A stretch of DNA of 64,000 nucleotides, taken from Schizophyllum amplum. Lineage: Eukaryota; Basidiomycota; Agaricomycetes; Agaricales; Schizophyllaceae. The DNA is taken from contig VDMD01000082.1 in the NCBI GenBank assembly GCA_007026445.1, positions 46,228-110,227 on the forward strand, read 5' to 3'. Shown piece by piece: positions 44,238 through 54,949 of the stretch (its first letter is position 1; each line of letters starts with the position of its first letter). The translations under genes and the position numbers were made by a program. Under the pieces are notes generated by a model. That model had not been told where the DNA came from and searched no databases. It saw only the letters and a list, made by a program, of their open reading frames with translations.

Positions 44238-46260
44238 TGTTAGTATATAACCATCTCTGCGCATACATGCACCAATATATTTCCTTTTACGGTTTTATCT
44301 CCGATAGATATTTCGATCATCCCGACGACGCGCCTTAGCTTTTACCTTCATCACTGAGGCGTGAGCGATATTTCTTCTGCATACCTTACACCTATACTAA
44401 CGTCCCTGGAGTCACACGCAACTTGCATAGGTCCTTCGCATTCCCATCGCTCTTACCTGTTGTCAGTTTACGAGCCCCGACCGTTCCAACATGTCTATCC
44501 AAACAGCCCAGATCGATACTCCTCTCATGTGCAAGGACGACGGTACAAACTGGCCTCGCTACAAGAAGGTCACGGTTCAGAAGATCAAGAAGATCACTGG
44601 ACTCGCATGCCACCTGCGCGGCACGCCGAAACCAGCACATCCGGTATATGACGCGGACAAGCGCCAATGGTACAAGAGCACCGACCTGGAGTCAGACGAG
44701 GTGGACGAGGAAGACGAGGATGGCAACAATGACGAAGCAGGTGCCGCGAGAACGGCGATGAGAACACCGGCGCCGGCACCATCATCCCCCACCCCCACTC
44801 CACTCGACGATACGACCCGTGAAGCGTTGCTTGACAATCTCTTCACGTGGGAGCAGCGCGAAGCACAGATGCGCGACATCATCTACACCTCGGTATCGAA
44901 CGCGACGTTCACCGAGATTAAGGGGCGCGCGACCGCGAAGGACGTATGGGAGGCTCTGCTGGCCAAGTTTGAGAACATCGATAACCTTGCCATCCGCATG
45001 CAGCTTTATCGGCAGCTGGACACCATGAAGTGCGTTGAGGGCGCAAACATTCGCACCCATCTCGCGTCTATGGAGGACCTTTTCCGTGGCCTTGAGGAGC
45101 TTGGCATGACTCTGGGCGACACGGCGCGCATCGAGCATGTGAAGAAATCTATCCCCGACACATACCGGACTATAGACATCGTCGCGCAGCTCCACGCCAC
45201 ATCCGACGCGGAGGAGCAGCGAAAGCGCAGCGACGACTCGGTTGCGATGGCCGGGATGCGCATGTCGAAGTGTAAGGGCAAGCGCTCATCGTCTTCAAAG
45301 TCCAACGCGGATGATCAGTGCACCAACTGCAGGAAGCTGGGGCACTGGAAGCGCGATTGTTGGGCGAATGGTGGCGGGAAGGACGGTGGGGTGCCCAAAG
45401 CAAAGGGCAAGGGGAAGGAAAAGGGAAAGGGCCAAGCAAACACTGTGAAGAGCTCTGGCGTTGACCACAGGGACAGCGAGGTCGAGCTGATCACGATTCC
45501 CCAAGGTGCGCACGACTCGGATGTCGCGCTCTCCATCACCTCCGAATTCCGCAACGACTTGCTTGCGTTGCCAGCTGCAGCGCCCACTCTCATCGACACC
45601 GGTGCTTCAGCATTTTTCTCAGGTGACCTACCACGCTTTGAGAATCTCGTCAACATCCCCCCGAAACTAATTATCGTGGCCGACGGCAACACGGTAGTCG
45701 CAACCGGCAAGGGTGACTTGATCATCGACATGCCTATGGGTGACGGTGAGCCACCGACCCGTACATGCCTCCGAAAGGCATTCTACGCACCGAAGATGGC
45801 GTTCACGCTGATCTCGGTGAGCAAGCTTGATCGCGCAGGCTGCTCGGTCAAAATCGAGGGAGGCTTATGCACCATTGCTCTACCGAATTCACGGGTAATC
45901 GGGCGCATCCCTCTCGTCGGCGGACTTTACCGCGTCGATGCTCCCGACCATTCAGCCGGTTGTGCCGCCACCGCTACCGCCTCCGCCGCCCCGCTCCCGC
46001 AGATGTCCATCATGGAGCTGTCCAACCGGATGGGCCACAACAATCACGATGCGCTGAAGCGACCCGTCATGGGCATCAACCACTCAAAGCCGGGTTCAAC
46101 GTCGGGCGTTTCGAGTTGAGCGCGAAGTGAAAGCCGTTCGCGCCAGTCGACACATAGGAGGACGTCAAGGCGTATGGCGACAAGGGCGTGTGCGACCTGC
46201 AGGGGCCGTTCCCAACACCGTCCATACCTAACTTGAAGTATATGCAGGTCTATTGTGACA
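44238..46260 (+). mobile_element. Truncated Ty1/copia retrotransposon
   Basis: A gag-protease reading frame (44491-46119) is followed by a frame-broken integrase start (AYGDKGVCDLQGPFPTPS, about 46165-46240). No reverse transcriptase or RNase H was found, so the element is cut off. TGTTAGTATA at 44238 and TATACTAAC at 44393-44401 are inverted and could bound a short 5' LTR, but the TG...CA ends and a primer site are not convincing and no 3' copy was found. Confidence 0.75.
44491..46119 (+). CDS. Copia Gag-protease polyprotein, truncated
   Basis: The 542-aa frame starts MSIQTAQIDTPLMCKDDGTN. The gag core has TFTEIKGRATAKDVWEALLA and IRMQLYRQLDTMKCVEGA (the UBN2-type pattern) and LRGLEELGMTL-like helices. 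A zinc knuckle CTNCRKLGHWKRDC (C-x2-C-x4-H-x4-C) follows, then a Lys/Gly-rich linker. The aspartic protease active site LIDTGAS is near residue 370, followed by SVSKLDRAGCSVKIEGG and the start of the pre-integrase domain (MELSNRMGHNNHDALKR). The frame then ends in a non-copia tail (GSTSGVSS). Full elements continue into integrase and reverse transcriptase, so this one is defective. Confidence 0.88.
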   Translation: MSIQTAQIDTPLMCKDDGTNWPRYKKVTVQKIKKITGLACHLRGTPKPAHPVYDADKRQWYKSTDLESDEVDEEDEDGNNDEAGAARTAMRTPAPAPSSPTPTPLDDTTREALLDNLFTWEQREAQMRDIIYTSVSNATFTEIKGRATAKDVWEALLAKFENIDNLAIRMQLYRQLDTMKCVEGANIRTHLASMEDLFRGLEELGMTLGDTARIEHVKKSIPDTYRTIDIVAQLHATSDAEEQRKRSDDSVAMAGMRMSKCKGKRSSSSKSNADDQCTNCRKLGHWKRDCWANGGGKDGGVPKAKGKGKEKGKGQANTVKSSGVDHRDSEVELITIPQGAHDSDVALSITSEFRNDLLALPAAAPTLIDTGASAFFSGDLPRFENLVNIPPKLIIVADGNTVVATGKGDLIIDMPMGDGEPPTRTCLRKAFYAPKMAFTLISVSKLDRAGCSVKIEGGLCTIALPNSRVIGRIPLVGGLYRVDAPDHSAGCAATATASAAPLPQMSIMELSNRMGHNNHDALKRPVMGINHSKPGSTSGVSS

Positions 46261-47141
46261 TCCACTGGAGTGCGCCGCGGCAGTCCATTCTTCCTACACT
46301 TTGACGCTCACCTTACTGCTCTTCAATCTGCCAGCCCAAGGGGGTCCCGGGATCGCGGGAAATGACCGCGGGTCGACTTTCGGCTTAAGGGCGTTACCCC
46401 CTCCGCGTGACCTTCGTCAAGTTCCGGGGCGCCGCTCGATGGGTGGCAACGTCCACTCTGGATACTACGGAGCACTCCAACCGCTGAATATACATATATT
46501 ATAGTATTTAAAGCTCTGTACGCAGCTCGCGCTCAAGCGGTAGATACACATGACTTGCCTTGTCCCTCATGCGCTTTCATGGTCTAGAGTGGGGACACAA
46601 ATGTTGGCTTTGAGAACGGGCTTGCGAAGCCTGCACACACATGATGCAAGAGTGCTCGCTGATGGACGGGTGGTACAACGAAGGCGCACCAATGGTGTCG
46701 TTTGAGTTTAAGACAGCAGCCGGTGCCCTGATGCACTGGCGCGCTGCATGGTGCTACAAGGTGCTGTAGTGCGCGACTGTATATAACCTATATACAGGCT
46801 TCTGAGGCACTTGTGAGACCGATCTGGGAATATCCGTGTATGTTGATCGTCTGCGCTTCCTTGGCCTCGCTGGAATCAAGACACAGTCTAGGACCATCCT
46901 CTTTGGCGCAGGCGGCGGGTGCCGACTATTTTGATTGGGCGGAACACACTCTACTGAAGAGGCGCCACTCGGCATATCGTTGACGGTGTGTCCGTCCGGG
47001 CTACATGATCTGAGGACATTGTGGCGCGGTTTTTTCAGACGCGCAGCCTTCGGAGCAAGAAATCCGCTATCCACAGACGTGTCGGATGACCCTGCGATCG
47101 TGTCGATAGTCGAAGAGTCCGTGTCGGAGATCTACACGTCG
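46261..47141. other. No gene seen; small palindrome
   Basis: CTGTATATA-ACC-TATATACAG (46777-46797) is a 9-bp perfect inverted repeat. Nothing else was assigned. Confidence 0.45.
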
Positions 47142-48246
47142 TTAAGCGACGCAATGCCTGCAAGATATGGCCCATACCTCGTCAACAAGAAAGCCAGCGC
47201 CCGAGTCGTAGAAGCCCAACTTCACTGCCTTGGGTTTCAGCGGTCGACAGTCCGAGAATGCCGCAGCGACAGCAGCACGCATGGCATTAAGATCCTTCGG
47301 GCGACATCCCTTCTCTTGAGCGTCGCTAAAATCGTCAAAAGCTTGCTGGGCGTTCGACCTGCAGCTGAGATGATGCTCGTGCCAGGCCTGACGACCGCCC
47401 TGGAATGTCGCAAACGCCTGAATAATGTGGATGCTTGTGGCTTGGAGGATGTGTAGGTAGCAGCGGGCACTATGACATGGCTCGCAGCGCAAGCCTGCGA
47501 GACGGGGCACTTCGTGGCTGGGCCCTCCTCTGCCAGGTCTGCACATCATTGTTGGCTTTCTCTGGACACAGTGAGTATCACGTCTGGAGCACTTATGGGC
47601 AGCTTACTGGCGGTTTCTGGCGGGCAGTCCATAGTCCATAAGCTGCATCGAATGTTGCGTCAAAATTACTCTGAAGTAATGTCCTGTAATCTGATGAGTA
47701 TAGTCCCATACAGAACAAATGCGGTATTTTACCCTGTATTCTCTCTTGCTAGTTGGCCTTCTGGAAGGCGGTATAGCATGGAAAAATCGACCAAGGCCTT
47801 CCACGACCGTTCTCTCAACATGATGAGCGTCATGAATGGTCGATGCTGCATAGGTTCCATCCCTTCGCATAGACAAACCCTGCCTTCGACGTAACATGCG
47901 GCGCAGATGGAGACGCAGTCGTCCATCTTCCCTCCAACTGCATCGGCTTCGACGGCGCATCCGGCGCATCGAAAGAAGCTCTGGTAGATGTCTGCACCGC
48001 AAAAATCGCAAAGCAAGTCATCGAAGTGCTTGGAAACTTCGAGTGCGTCTGGGGAAATGTTACACGCGTCCTTGCTGACCAGGTGCGCCATGGTGTCATG
48101 TTTCTATCCCCCTTATCCGCCGTTTTGCTAGCAGAACCGGTTCTGCTGAAAGATGGTTCTGCTAATATTAGGGAATTATTTGTCGATTTATTATGGAATA
48201 AAGTGGGTGTGGGTTGCCATTTAGGGGGGTCATCCACCCGGTCCAC
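47142..48246 (-). pseudogene. Decayed C-terminal part of a basidiomycete JmjC-type protein
   Basis: One frame gives MDRVDDPPKWQPTPTLFHN and LILAEPSFSRTGSASKTADK. After a frame change near 48090 another gives SPDALEVSKHFDDLLCDFCG, then ADIYQSFFRCAGC, ICAACYVEGRVCLCEGMEPM and QHRPF. This Cys-rich order (CDFCG, C-x2-C, C-x2-CYVEGR-x-C) is one I associate with the tail of large JmjC proteins of mushrooms. The part below 47600 is less clear (GCRPKDLNAMRAAVAAAF). With no JmjC core nearby and the frame change, I read it as a gene fragment. Confidence 0.5.
48130..48147. repeat. 18-bp perfect palindrome
   Basis: AGCAGAACCGGTTCTGCT is its own reverse complement. A related TTCTGCT occurs shortly after. 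Significance unknown. Confidence 0.7.
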
Positions 48247-48574
48247 CGGCCGTCGGGGTCATTTTGGCACCCCTCTTCGCCGTTTTGAACCTTGATGTCG
48301 CCTCCCCGCATCGAATGCTTCCGTTATCCGGACACCCAAGAGCTTATGTGGGGTCCTTTCGGCATGTTTTATCAGCCGTGCACTCTACCGACCACCATCA
48401 AACCCACTTTTGCAGGTGACATCAGCTCTGCCGCACATTATTTTCCCTGTTGTGTGACCAACTCCTCGTATCATCTGGCACTGTGTTGTGTTCATCTCAG
48501 TTGTGCTGCGGGTCCGACCCTGGCATCGTTCTGCTTGCCCGGCTGACGGTTTTGCTCACCTAGACCTGCCGTTC

Positions 48575-49090
48575 TGCTGGTGTCCATCCGGATCTGCTCG
48601 TTCTGTGCTGTGGTTCTGCTAGTACGTTGGGATACGTTGTGCTGCCGTCCGTCCGCATCCTTTTTTGTTCCCGGATGACGTGCATTCCTGCCGCTGGCCG
48701 CCTGCCGCCGGCCGCCCACCTCGCCGGTGCACGCGCTCACTGCACCCGGACACTGTGCCTTCCCTTTGGTCCGCTTTGGTGTCCGACACCATTGTTCACT
48801 TCCACCGGAGGTTCTTGTCGCACATCGTCAAATGTTCTGCCGCGTCACCCCTACTTGCCCTCCCGCTTGGTGCTTGTTCCCCTCAGGCTGCCGTTGTCCT
48901 GGTGTCCATCCGGATCTGCTTGTTCTGTGTCGTTGTTCTGCTCGTATGTTGGCAGACGTTGTGCTACTGTCCGGCCGGATGCTTTTTTGTTCCCGGATGA
49001 CGTGCATGCCTGCCGCTGGCCGCCTGCCGCCGGCGGCCTACCTCGCCGGTGCACGCGCTCGCTGCAGCCGCCCGCTGGAACTGCGCGCTG
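48575..49090 (+). repeat. Tandem duplication, period about 322 bp
   Basis: GGTGTCCATCCGGATCTGCT occurs at about 48578 and 48900. TTTTTTGTTCCCGGATGACG and the following GCCGCTGGCCGCCTGCCGCC recur at the same offset. The two copies differ at scattered positions and a partial third may be present. No coding pattern is supported. Confidence 0.75.
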
Positions 49091-49296
49091 TGCCTCCCCT
49101 TTATCCCGCTTTCATGTCCGGCGGCCTTGTTCACCTCAACCTCCAGTTCTATTTGCCTCCATTGGGATATCCTTGTTCTGCCCTGCTATCTTCCTCATTG
49201 ATCTCCAGATCTTCTTCCATCCCATAATATTGGCTTATCACCCCGCAGTCTTTTTTGCCCGCGCACGGTACCTATCCCTAAAGTTAGGATCCGGTT

Positions 49297-49352
49297 AGTT
49301 AGGGTTTGGTTGGTTAGGGTTTGGTTGGTTAGTTTGTTTGGGTGGCAGGGAT
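49297..49352 (+). repeat. TTAGGGTTTGG junction motif, copy 2
   Basis: TTAGGGTTTGGTTGG occurs twice in a row, followed by GGGTGGCA and GATGTTGTAA as at 21292. It marks the left edge of the hairpin-repeat region. Confidence 0.6.
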
Positions 49353-50002
49353 GTTGTAATTGTCTTCCTCGCTGTACTCTGTCCACCATAATTCGCTGCA
49401 AGTGTCGCCGGCATCTGTTGGAATGTGTGCCTTGTACCTCAATGTATGTCCGAGTTTCACCAAGTCTGCTCTCGGTATTACACCTCCTTCCTTATCCGAT
49501 TCTGTCGGCCTACCCGCTTTTCGACATTCTCTCATGCGTTATGCCGCCCGTCCCGCCGCAGTCTTTCCTCCGCTTTTTGTCCAATCATTGTACCTCCGGC
49601 CACTGTCAAAGAATGTGCGCTCCACCTCCGCGCGTAACTGATAAGCTGCTCCCTGTTGGGATCCGGCTTTTCAGCCTTGCCCGGTTGCACAGAACTCCGG
49701 CACAGAACTCCGGCGAGGTATTGAATGCCATGGCACTAGGATTTGGACTGCAGTACTCTTCCACTGCCCCGTTCCAGATCTCATTCAGCAACGATTTCAA
49801 CCCGGCGGGTGCCACAGCCAACCTGCTCTTCCTTGCGCAAGGTTCTCTTACTTGCTCCGCTTCACGGTAACCTTTGTACGTGTGGGCTTACCTACCCTGT
49901 TTGCTGAGCTTCATATAATACACATACACCTTGGTTGCCTGATGTCCTTCATTGGTCGTCCTGTGGCAGTCCACGGTGTCCGCTCTTGGCTGAAGCATTT
50001 TG
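49353..50002. other. No gene resolved
   Basis: Open frames are present but carry no motif or paralogue that I can support. Confidence 0.4.
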
Positions 50003-50068
50003 AAAAGTCAAAGTCCCGCTCTCAAAACTCGCTCCGGCAAGGTTTTGAATCGCGGGACTCTGACTTTT
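50003..50068. repeat. Hairpin repeat HR1
   Basis: The left arm (AAAGTCCCGCTCTCAAAAC) and right arm (GTTTTGAATCGCGGGACTCT) are imperfect reverse complements around a short GC-rich loop. The left flank and about 90 bp of right flank (CGTGCATGCTTTACCGG) are shared with HR3, so this is a duplicated block. Confidence 0.8.
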
Positions 50069-50360
50069 TCACTCCCGTGCATGCTTTACCGGAGATTCTC
50101 CGTCCGGGTCTAGTTTGCCCCCCATCCCTCTGATAGGGATCATTCACTACGTTGCCGGTGCAGTTGCTGGTTGGTCTGGACGCCACCATCCCTGCCGTCC
50201 TGCTCTTCTCCCCGTATTATACCCTCACATGCCTGGACCGATGGTCGCTATTATTCCTGGCTGCCTATACACTGCATAATCCAGAGTTGCCCTGGTCCTA
50301 TATCTTCCGCAAGGCATGTGTGCCTGTTTCGGTGTTGAGCGGCATTCCCGCGTCGGATGT

Positions 50361-50431
50361 TCAAAAATCAGAGTCCCGCAGCTCAAAACCTCGGCATGCG
50401 GGGTTTTGAGTTGCGGGACTCTGAATTTTCA
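50361..50431. repeat. Hairpin repeat HR2
   Basis: Arms of about 28 bp (AGAGTCCCGCAGCTCAAAAC and its near-complement) enclose a loop with the palindrome GCATGC. It shares its left flank (GTGTTGAGCGGCATTCCCGC) with HR4. Confidence 0.85.
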
Positions 50432-50568
50432 ACCCCTCCAACAAGGATGGCCCATTTTGGCGTCCCGTATCCGTCCCGCGTCACTGCTTTTGGCACGGAC
50501 TCAAGGCCCCGCTCTTAAAACGCACCGACGAGGTCTTGCATCGCCCGGCTCTGAATAGTACACCCTCT

Positions 50569-50760
50569 TTATTGCGCAAAATTCACCCTGATCAAAGGTG
50601 ATACTGGTGTCATGTAGTGTGGGCGAATACAAGCTGCAGACTGTATCCGCACCGGGCATACACGCCTTGCCAGCGCATTGTACATACGCCCCACAGTTGC
50701 TACGTGCGGAGCCCAAGGAACAACCCTCGTGTGCTCGCTGATCGATCCGGTCTCAACCAC
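50569..50760 (-). pseudogene. Duplicated C-terminal fragment of the PIN/XPG-like gene
   Basis: The reading VETGSISEHTRVVPWAPHV, then GRMYNALARRVCPVRI aligns with VETGCISEHTSIVPRAPHV and DMYNVLARYVYPVRV near the end of the gene at 51565-53446. Nothing upstream of this block matches that gene, so it is a detached copy. Confidence 0.65.
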
Positions 50761-51045
50761 CTGGCACCGGCAAGGTTTTGAATAGTTGGACTCTACGTTT
50801 TGAACAGCCGTCCTCGCCCACCGCCCTCTGGCAAATCTCAACCAGTGACAATCTCACCTCAGCGGTACGAAAGCCAACATTCTCTTCTTCGTACATTGCT
50901 GTTACTCCCACCCATTCACGCTAACCTTTCCGCAGCAGCTTCATATACTATGCACTCGCCCTGCCCGCGTCTGTTCAGCACTGCATCTGTCCGTTATTGG
51001 CCATCCCACGGCAGTCTTGCACGGCGGCGTTTAGCGGAAGCATTT

Positions 51046-51113
51046 TGAAAAGTCAAAGTCCCGCTCTCAAAACCCGCGTCCGCAAGGTTTTGAATCGCGG
51101 GACTCTGACTTTT
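51046..51113. repeat. Hairpin repeat HR3
   Basis: Near-identical to HR1, including its flanks to about 51185. Confidence 0.8.
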
Positions 51114-51414
51114 TCACTCCCGTGCATGCTTTACCGGAGATTCTCCGTCCGGGTCTAGCTTATCCCCCATCCCTCTGATAAGGATCACATCGATCCACTA
51201 CTTTTCCGGTGCTCCAGCTCGTGGATAGGGCAGCCTCTATCCCTCCCATCCTGCCCCACCCGCCGGAATAGATAGTTGCCTTTATGTCTTGCTGCCTTCA
51301 CACCTAGCAAAGCCTTGCATAATCCACAGTCGTCCTGCTGCTCTCTTCCGGAACGCATGTGCCTGTTTCGGTGTTGAGCGGCATTCCCGCTTCTCCGCTT
51401 TTTTGCTGCGGGAT

Positions 51415-51490
51415 GTTCAAAATTCAGAGTCCCGCAGCTCAAAACCTCGGCATGCGGGGTTTTGAGTTGCGGGACTCTGAATTTTCAAAA
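51415..51490. repeat. Hairpin repeat HR4
   Basis: The best preserved copy: 28-bp arms (AAAATTCAGAGTCCCGCAGC start) with a single G:T-type mismatch and a loop of about a dozen nt containing GCATGC. Confidence 0.85.
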
Positions 51491-51564
51491 CCTACGGATC
51501 ACCCGTTTTGGTGTCCCGTATCCGTCCCGCGTCAACGCTTTTGGCATGCACTCGATGTCTTGTT

Positions 51565-53446
51565 CTAAGAACGCACAGCGCTGGTTCTATTGAGCTCCCG
51601 GACACACTTTACCCCTAACTCTACTGTCATTCTATTCACCCTAACACCCTTGTATTCCGCAACATTCACCCAGGGCAAAAGGATTACTGGAGTGATGTAA
51701 GACCGGCGGATACGAGCTGCAAGCTTTACACGCACCGGATATACGTACCGTGCTAGCACGTTGTACATATCGGCCACAGTTCGCACGTGCGGAGCACGAG
51801 GAACAATGCTTGTGTGTTCGCTGATGCATCCGGTCTCAACAAACTCGAATATCTCGACAGGAATGCCGAACTCGATCATTTGTGGCACCGGTGCGGGAAG
51901 CCCACCCGTCACACACAGATCGAGAACCCGTCCCGCTTTGGCCAGTACCAGCTGCAACCTAGAATGTATCTGCGCACGCTGATAACGCACGAATGACACC
52001 CGTCGGTCGATCCTTGAGTAGTACTTGACGCGCGGAACACGGGTGAAGATATTGTATGCGAGAACACCCGGCTTTGTCCCGCGCTGCTTGTATGTCAGCA
52101 CACTGCTGGCACGCGCTAAGCATGCTACGTACATGGAGGACATCCTGCAAATAGAGCCCGTGCCAGAGCGCGAGGTCAAACTTCTCCATGAGGACACCAT
52201 ACATGAGATGGTGTCTGTCTGCCGGAGACGCACGCACAGGCGTGAAGGCGGTCCCGCACAGAGAGACGACATCCTTGAGGCTGAAACTGTTCACAGTGAG
52301 GACGACACCGCCCGTCCCATGGGAGGTCAGAGGCGCCGTGTATGCGCGCACGTCGTCAGGCCGAGGAAAGTCAACGGGAACCTGGCTGGCTTTGATATTC
52401 CTGTACTTGGACAGCCATTCGATGAGCGAGGCGCGCCAGGCCGGAAGCTCGCCTTCAAGCTTCGGTTCACGTCCGATCTCCGCAAGTCGGCATCCAATGT
52501 CTGCGCGCGCAATACCCGTACCAAGCGACGAATGGCGAACGGAAGGCCCTAAGACGAAGGAGTTAGCATCCATGGACGTTGTAAAAGCAATGACCAACTC
52601 GCCTTTGGGCCGTACTGACTTCCGCAAAGCAACGCAAAAGCCGGGAGACCCGCTTGACGCAAACCCATTGCTTCCATGTCCTTCCGGCGATAGACCGTGA
52701 CGGTGTCGCGGTTTTTCGCACCCACACTGGAACCAGTTGGTACGAGAAACACTCACATGCGCTCAAAGTACTGACCTGCGCACGATAAGCCTCGCACCGA
52801 AAAGAACCACACCGCTGTCGACGGCGAACACAACGTTCACCATGTTCTCGATGTTGAGGTATGCGAGCTCGGCCTGGCCGTCTGCAGGTGCCTAAGTTTT
52901 AGAGTCATTGATTGTGCATCGGACTTTCTCGCGTCAAGCCCGTACATTGTGAACCATGAATCCGAAAGCTTCCGCGAGGGACTTCATGAAGTGCATGATC
53001 TCAAGACTCCTCGCCGTCGCTTTCTGCTGTCGAGGTGTCGGGGCCCCGTCAAAAACCATCACGGTTTCCGTGGGCAGGCCGAGGAGCTGGATACAGAGCT
53101 TTAGGATGACGGCCATCTCGGGATTGAGGGCTGGCTCCGAGTAGAAAAAGCGAGGGGTCGAGATACTCGCAGACGGGCCTTGTCCGATGCATATTGATAT
53201 CGCGTAGTTGATGAAGCCGCTGCAAACACCAACATCAGCTCGTATTCCATACTGTGTCGCAGCCCACACCTCGCATCAACACCCACAATGGGCTTGCGTC
53301 CAAGATGTGCCAGCTCGTCGATGCAGACACTCATGAGCGAGCGGGTGTCGCGACGGCTTCGATGGCCTGTTGCGCAGCCGTTGTCAGCTCGTACTTACCG
53401 ATACGCTAGCGGAGCGGCATACCTCCCAAAGCCCGTGGACGCTCAT
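51565..53446 (-). CDS. PIN/XPG-fold (FEN1-like) nuclease relative, active-site residues altered
   Basis: The probable start is MSVHGLWEV at 53446, matching the MGVxGLW start of XPG proteins. Then come KPIVGVDA (first metal Asp), LLGLPTETVMVFDGAP (second Asp), KSLAEAFGFMVHN, and after an intron APADGQAELAYLN where the family has APGEAEAELAYLN. FAVDSGVVLFGA stands in place of TDDVDTFLFGA. VTVYRRKDMEAMGL and AGLPAFALLCG follow, but the GGDYD aspartate is missing at the next junction. LPAWRASLIEWLSKYRNIKA and the C-terminal VRYQRAQIHSRLQLVLAKAG are typical of the tail. About seven introns. The junction between the first two exons is out of phase. By homology a flap or structure-specific nuclease; the losses suggest a dead copy or a binding-only protein. 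Confidence 0.7.
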
Positions 53447-53647
53447 GATAGTCACGGACAACCTAGCTTTAATAGGAGCCTCACCTTCCCGATCTAGACA
53501 AACTGTCCACACGACTACGCCTCCGGCACACCATTTCAAGCTGAACCTCGTCCCGTCTCATGCCCGGTGGTACGTTGTGTCCTCGGAATAACCCCATAGC
53601 ACTCACGCAGTATGCTCCTGTGAATCATGCACACCTTTCTTTGACTC

Positions 53648-53716
53648 AATCTCAAAGTCCCGATTCAAAACGTCAGCCGGCGGGGTTTTGAATTGCGCGA
53701 CTCTGGAGTTTCAAAA
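53648..53716. repeat. Hairpin repeat HR5
   Basis: CTCAAAGTCCCGATTCAAAAC pairs imperfectly with GTTTTGAATTGCGCGACTCT. It is followed by TCCGTCCCGCGTCAGCGCTT, which also follows HR2 and HR4 in similar form. Confidence 0.7.
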
Positions 53717-53796
53717 CCCTCCCACGCGGATTCCCAATCCGGTGTCCCGTGTCCGTCCCGCGTCAGCGCTTTAAGTGTGGCCGAGCTGCAAATCAA

Positions 53797-53861
53797 AGTC
53801 CACATTCAAAACACAAGTCCGCCGGGTTTTGAATCGCGGGACTCTGAATTTTCACCACCGT
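53797..53861. repeat. Hairpin repeat HR6
   Basis: AATCAAAGTCCACATTCAAAAC pairs imperfectly with GTTTTGAATCGCGGGACTC. The left arm has decayed. Confidence 0.65.
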
Positions 53862-54032
53862 CACGCACGCTTGCCCTTCCGGTGTCCCGTGTCCGCCCCG
53901 TTGCACCGCTTTAAGCGTAGCTGAGCCGACAATCAAAGTCCGGCATTCACGTTGGGCTGTAGCATCGAGTCCTGTGTGCCTGATGCCCATGACCATGCAG
54001 GTGGAGGTGGACGATGTGTGCGGCCGACCTCG

Positions 54033-54398
54033 TCATCTGCTGGGTTTGGATGTACGGCGACGACCGGCAGTAGTGCTTTGGCCCTTTCCGCGCCGGCGGT
54101 GTCTTCCGCGAGCGGGCGGTGGTTCGTCGGCCTTGCATTGCCTGCTTTTCCTTATGCCTGTCAGCTCCAGCTTTGCGCTCATGGCAACTCGCTCACCACT
54201 CCCGCAGCTGCCTCTTCTCCTGCAGGTGGGCTGCCTCATCCTCTTCAACTCGTCGATTTCCAACTCTAGCTCCATGTAGTTCTTGTTTGAACCATGAGAA
54301 GCTGGTGTTTGTGCAACGCACCGACTCACCGATAGCGACAGCCCTATTTCCATTGTCTCCTTGAGCTTGCACTCGCTCCGGTTGCACTTTTCACACAT
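54033..54398 (-). CDS. MC-1: MCxxCxxxxC mini-gene
   Basis: Exon 1 has 23 codons: MCEKCNRSECKLKETMEIGL then SLS, with a GTGAGT donor in phase 0. Exon 2 starts NYMELELEIDELKRMRQ, a heptad-rich helix, then turns Arg/Gly-rich. A second possible intron (GTGAGC after the SCGSG stretch) makes the 3' end uncertain. Cys spacing C-x2-C-x4-C directly after Met is shared with seven other genes between here and 59 kb. A small zinc-binding knuckle on a coiled coil is inferred. Function unknown. Confidence 0.55.
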   Translation of the reverse strand: MCEKCNRSECKLKETMEIGLSLSVSRCVAQTPASHGSNKNYMELELEIDELKRMRQPTCRRRGSCGSGERVAMSAKLELTGIRKSRQCKADEPPPARGRHRRRGKGQSTTAGRRRTSKPSR

Positions 54399-54565
54399 GG
54401 GAATGAGAGCCGAGAGCAAGTTCTGTCGCACCTCCACCTTTACATTTTATCTTTGGCCCAAGCTCTACCATCCGCAGCCTTTTGTCAGGCGCGTGCCAAC
54501 GGCCTCTCTGTCCGCCCTTCACCTTCTACATGTTCTTCACTCTCCACTCCCCTTGTCTTTGATTC

Positions 54566-54859
54566 CTACGCCTTCACGGTAAGCTGCCCTACGTTTCCCT
54601 CCTCATCCGTTGCAAAGACCTCTGGGCACAGCTCTTCCAGATTTTTCATTCTCAGGTCAAACATTGCCTTTTTCCGGTACTGCTCGTTCAGCGCGGCCAG
54701 CTCTGTTTTGTATTCCTCCCGCAGTTCATCATAGGTCTGGACCCCGTCAGGTTGTTTGCTCGTCCTTCCAATCATGCTGCCATTCACCTTGCCCGTGCGC
54801 AGCCCTTCCGTCAGCAGCTCGGCACTTGTACAGTTTGCAAAGTTGCAGATGCGGCACAT
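54566..54859 (-). CDS. MC-2: MCxxCxxxxC mini-gene
   Basis: Exon 1 has 24 codons: MCRICNFANCTSAELLTEGL then RTGK, with GTGAAT in phase 0. The 51-nt intron ends GTCCAG. Exon 2 reads TYDELREEYKTELAALNEQY, then RKKAMFDLRMKNLEELCPEV and an acidic turn (FATDEEGNVGQ), ending LTVKA. TYDEL-x2-EY and the ALxEQY motif are shared with MC-7 (58004). The intron is in frame with both exons, so an unspliced product would also be open; the match to MC-7, where splicing is needed in the same place, favours splicing. Confidence 0.65.
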   Translation of the reverse strand: MCRICNFANCTSAELLTEGLRTGKVNGSMIGRTSKQPDGVQTYDELREEYKTELAALNEQYRKKAMFDLRMKNLEELCPEVFATDEEGNVGQLTVKA

Positions 54860-54949
54860 GATGAAAGATGCTATCGGCGTGGGATGCAACATGTTGTGTT
54901 CCAAAGGGGTTGCTGTCCCAATTAGGCTGTCATCACCCTGTTTCCCCAT

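Noticed and set aside
44238..44401. Full 5' LTR of the copia element
   Set aside because: Inverted TGTTAGTATA/TATACTAAC ends are suggestive, but there is no second LTR, clear primer site or target duplication.
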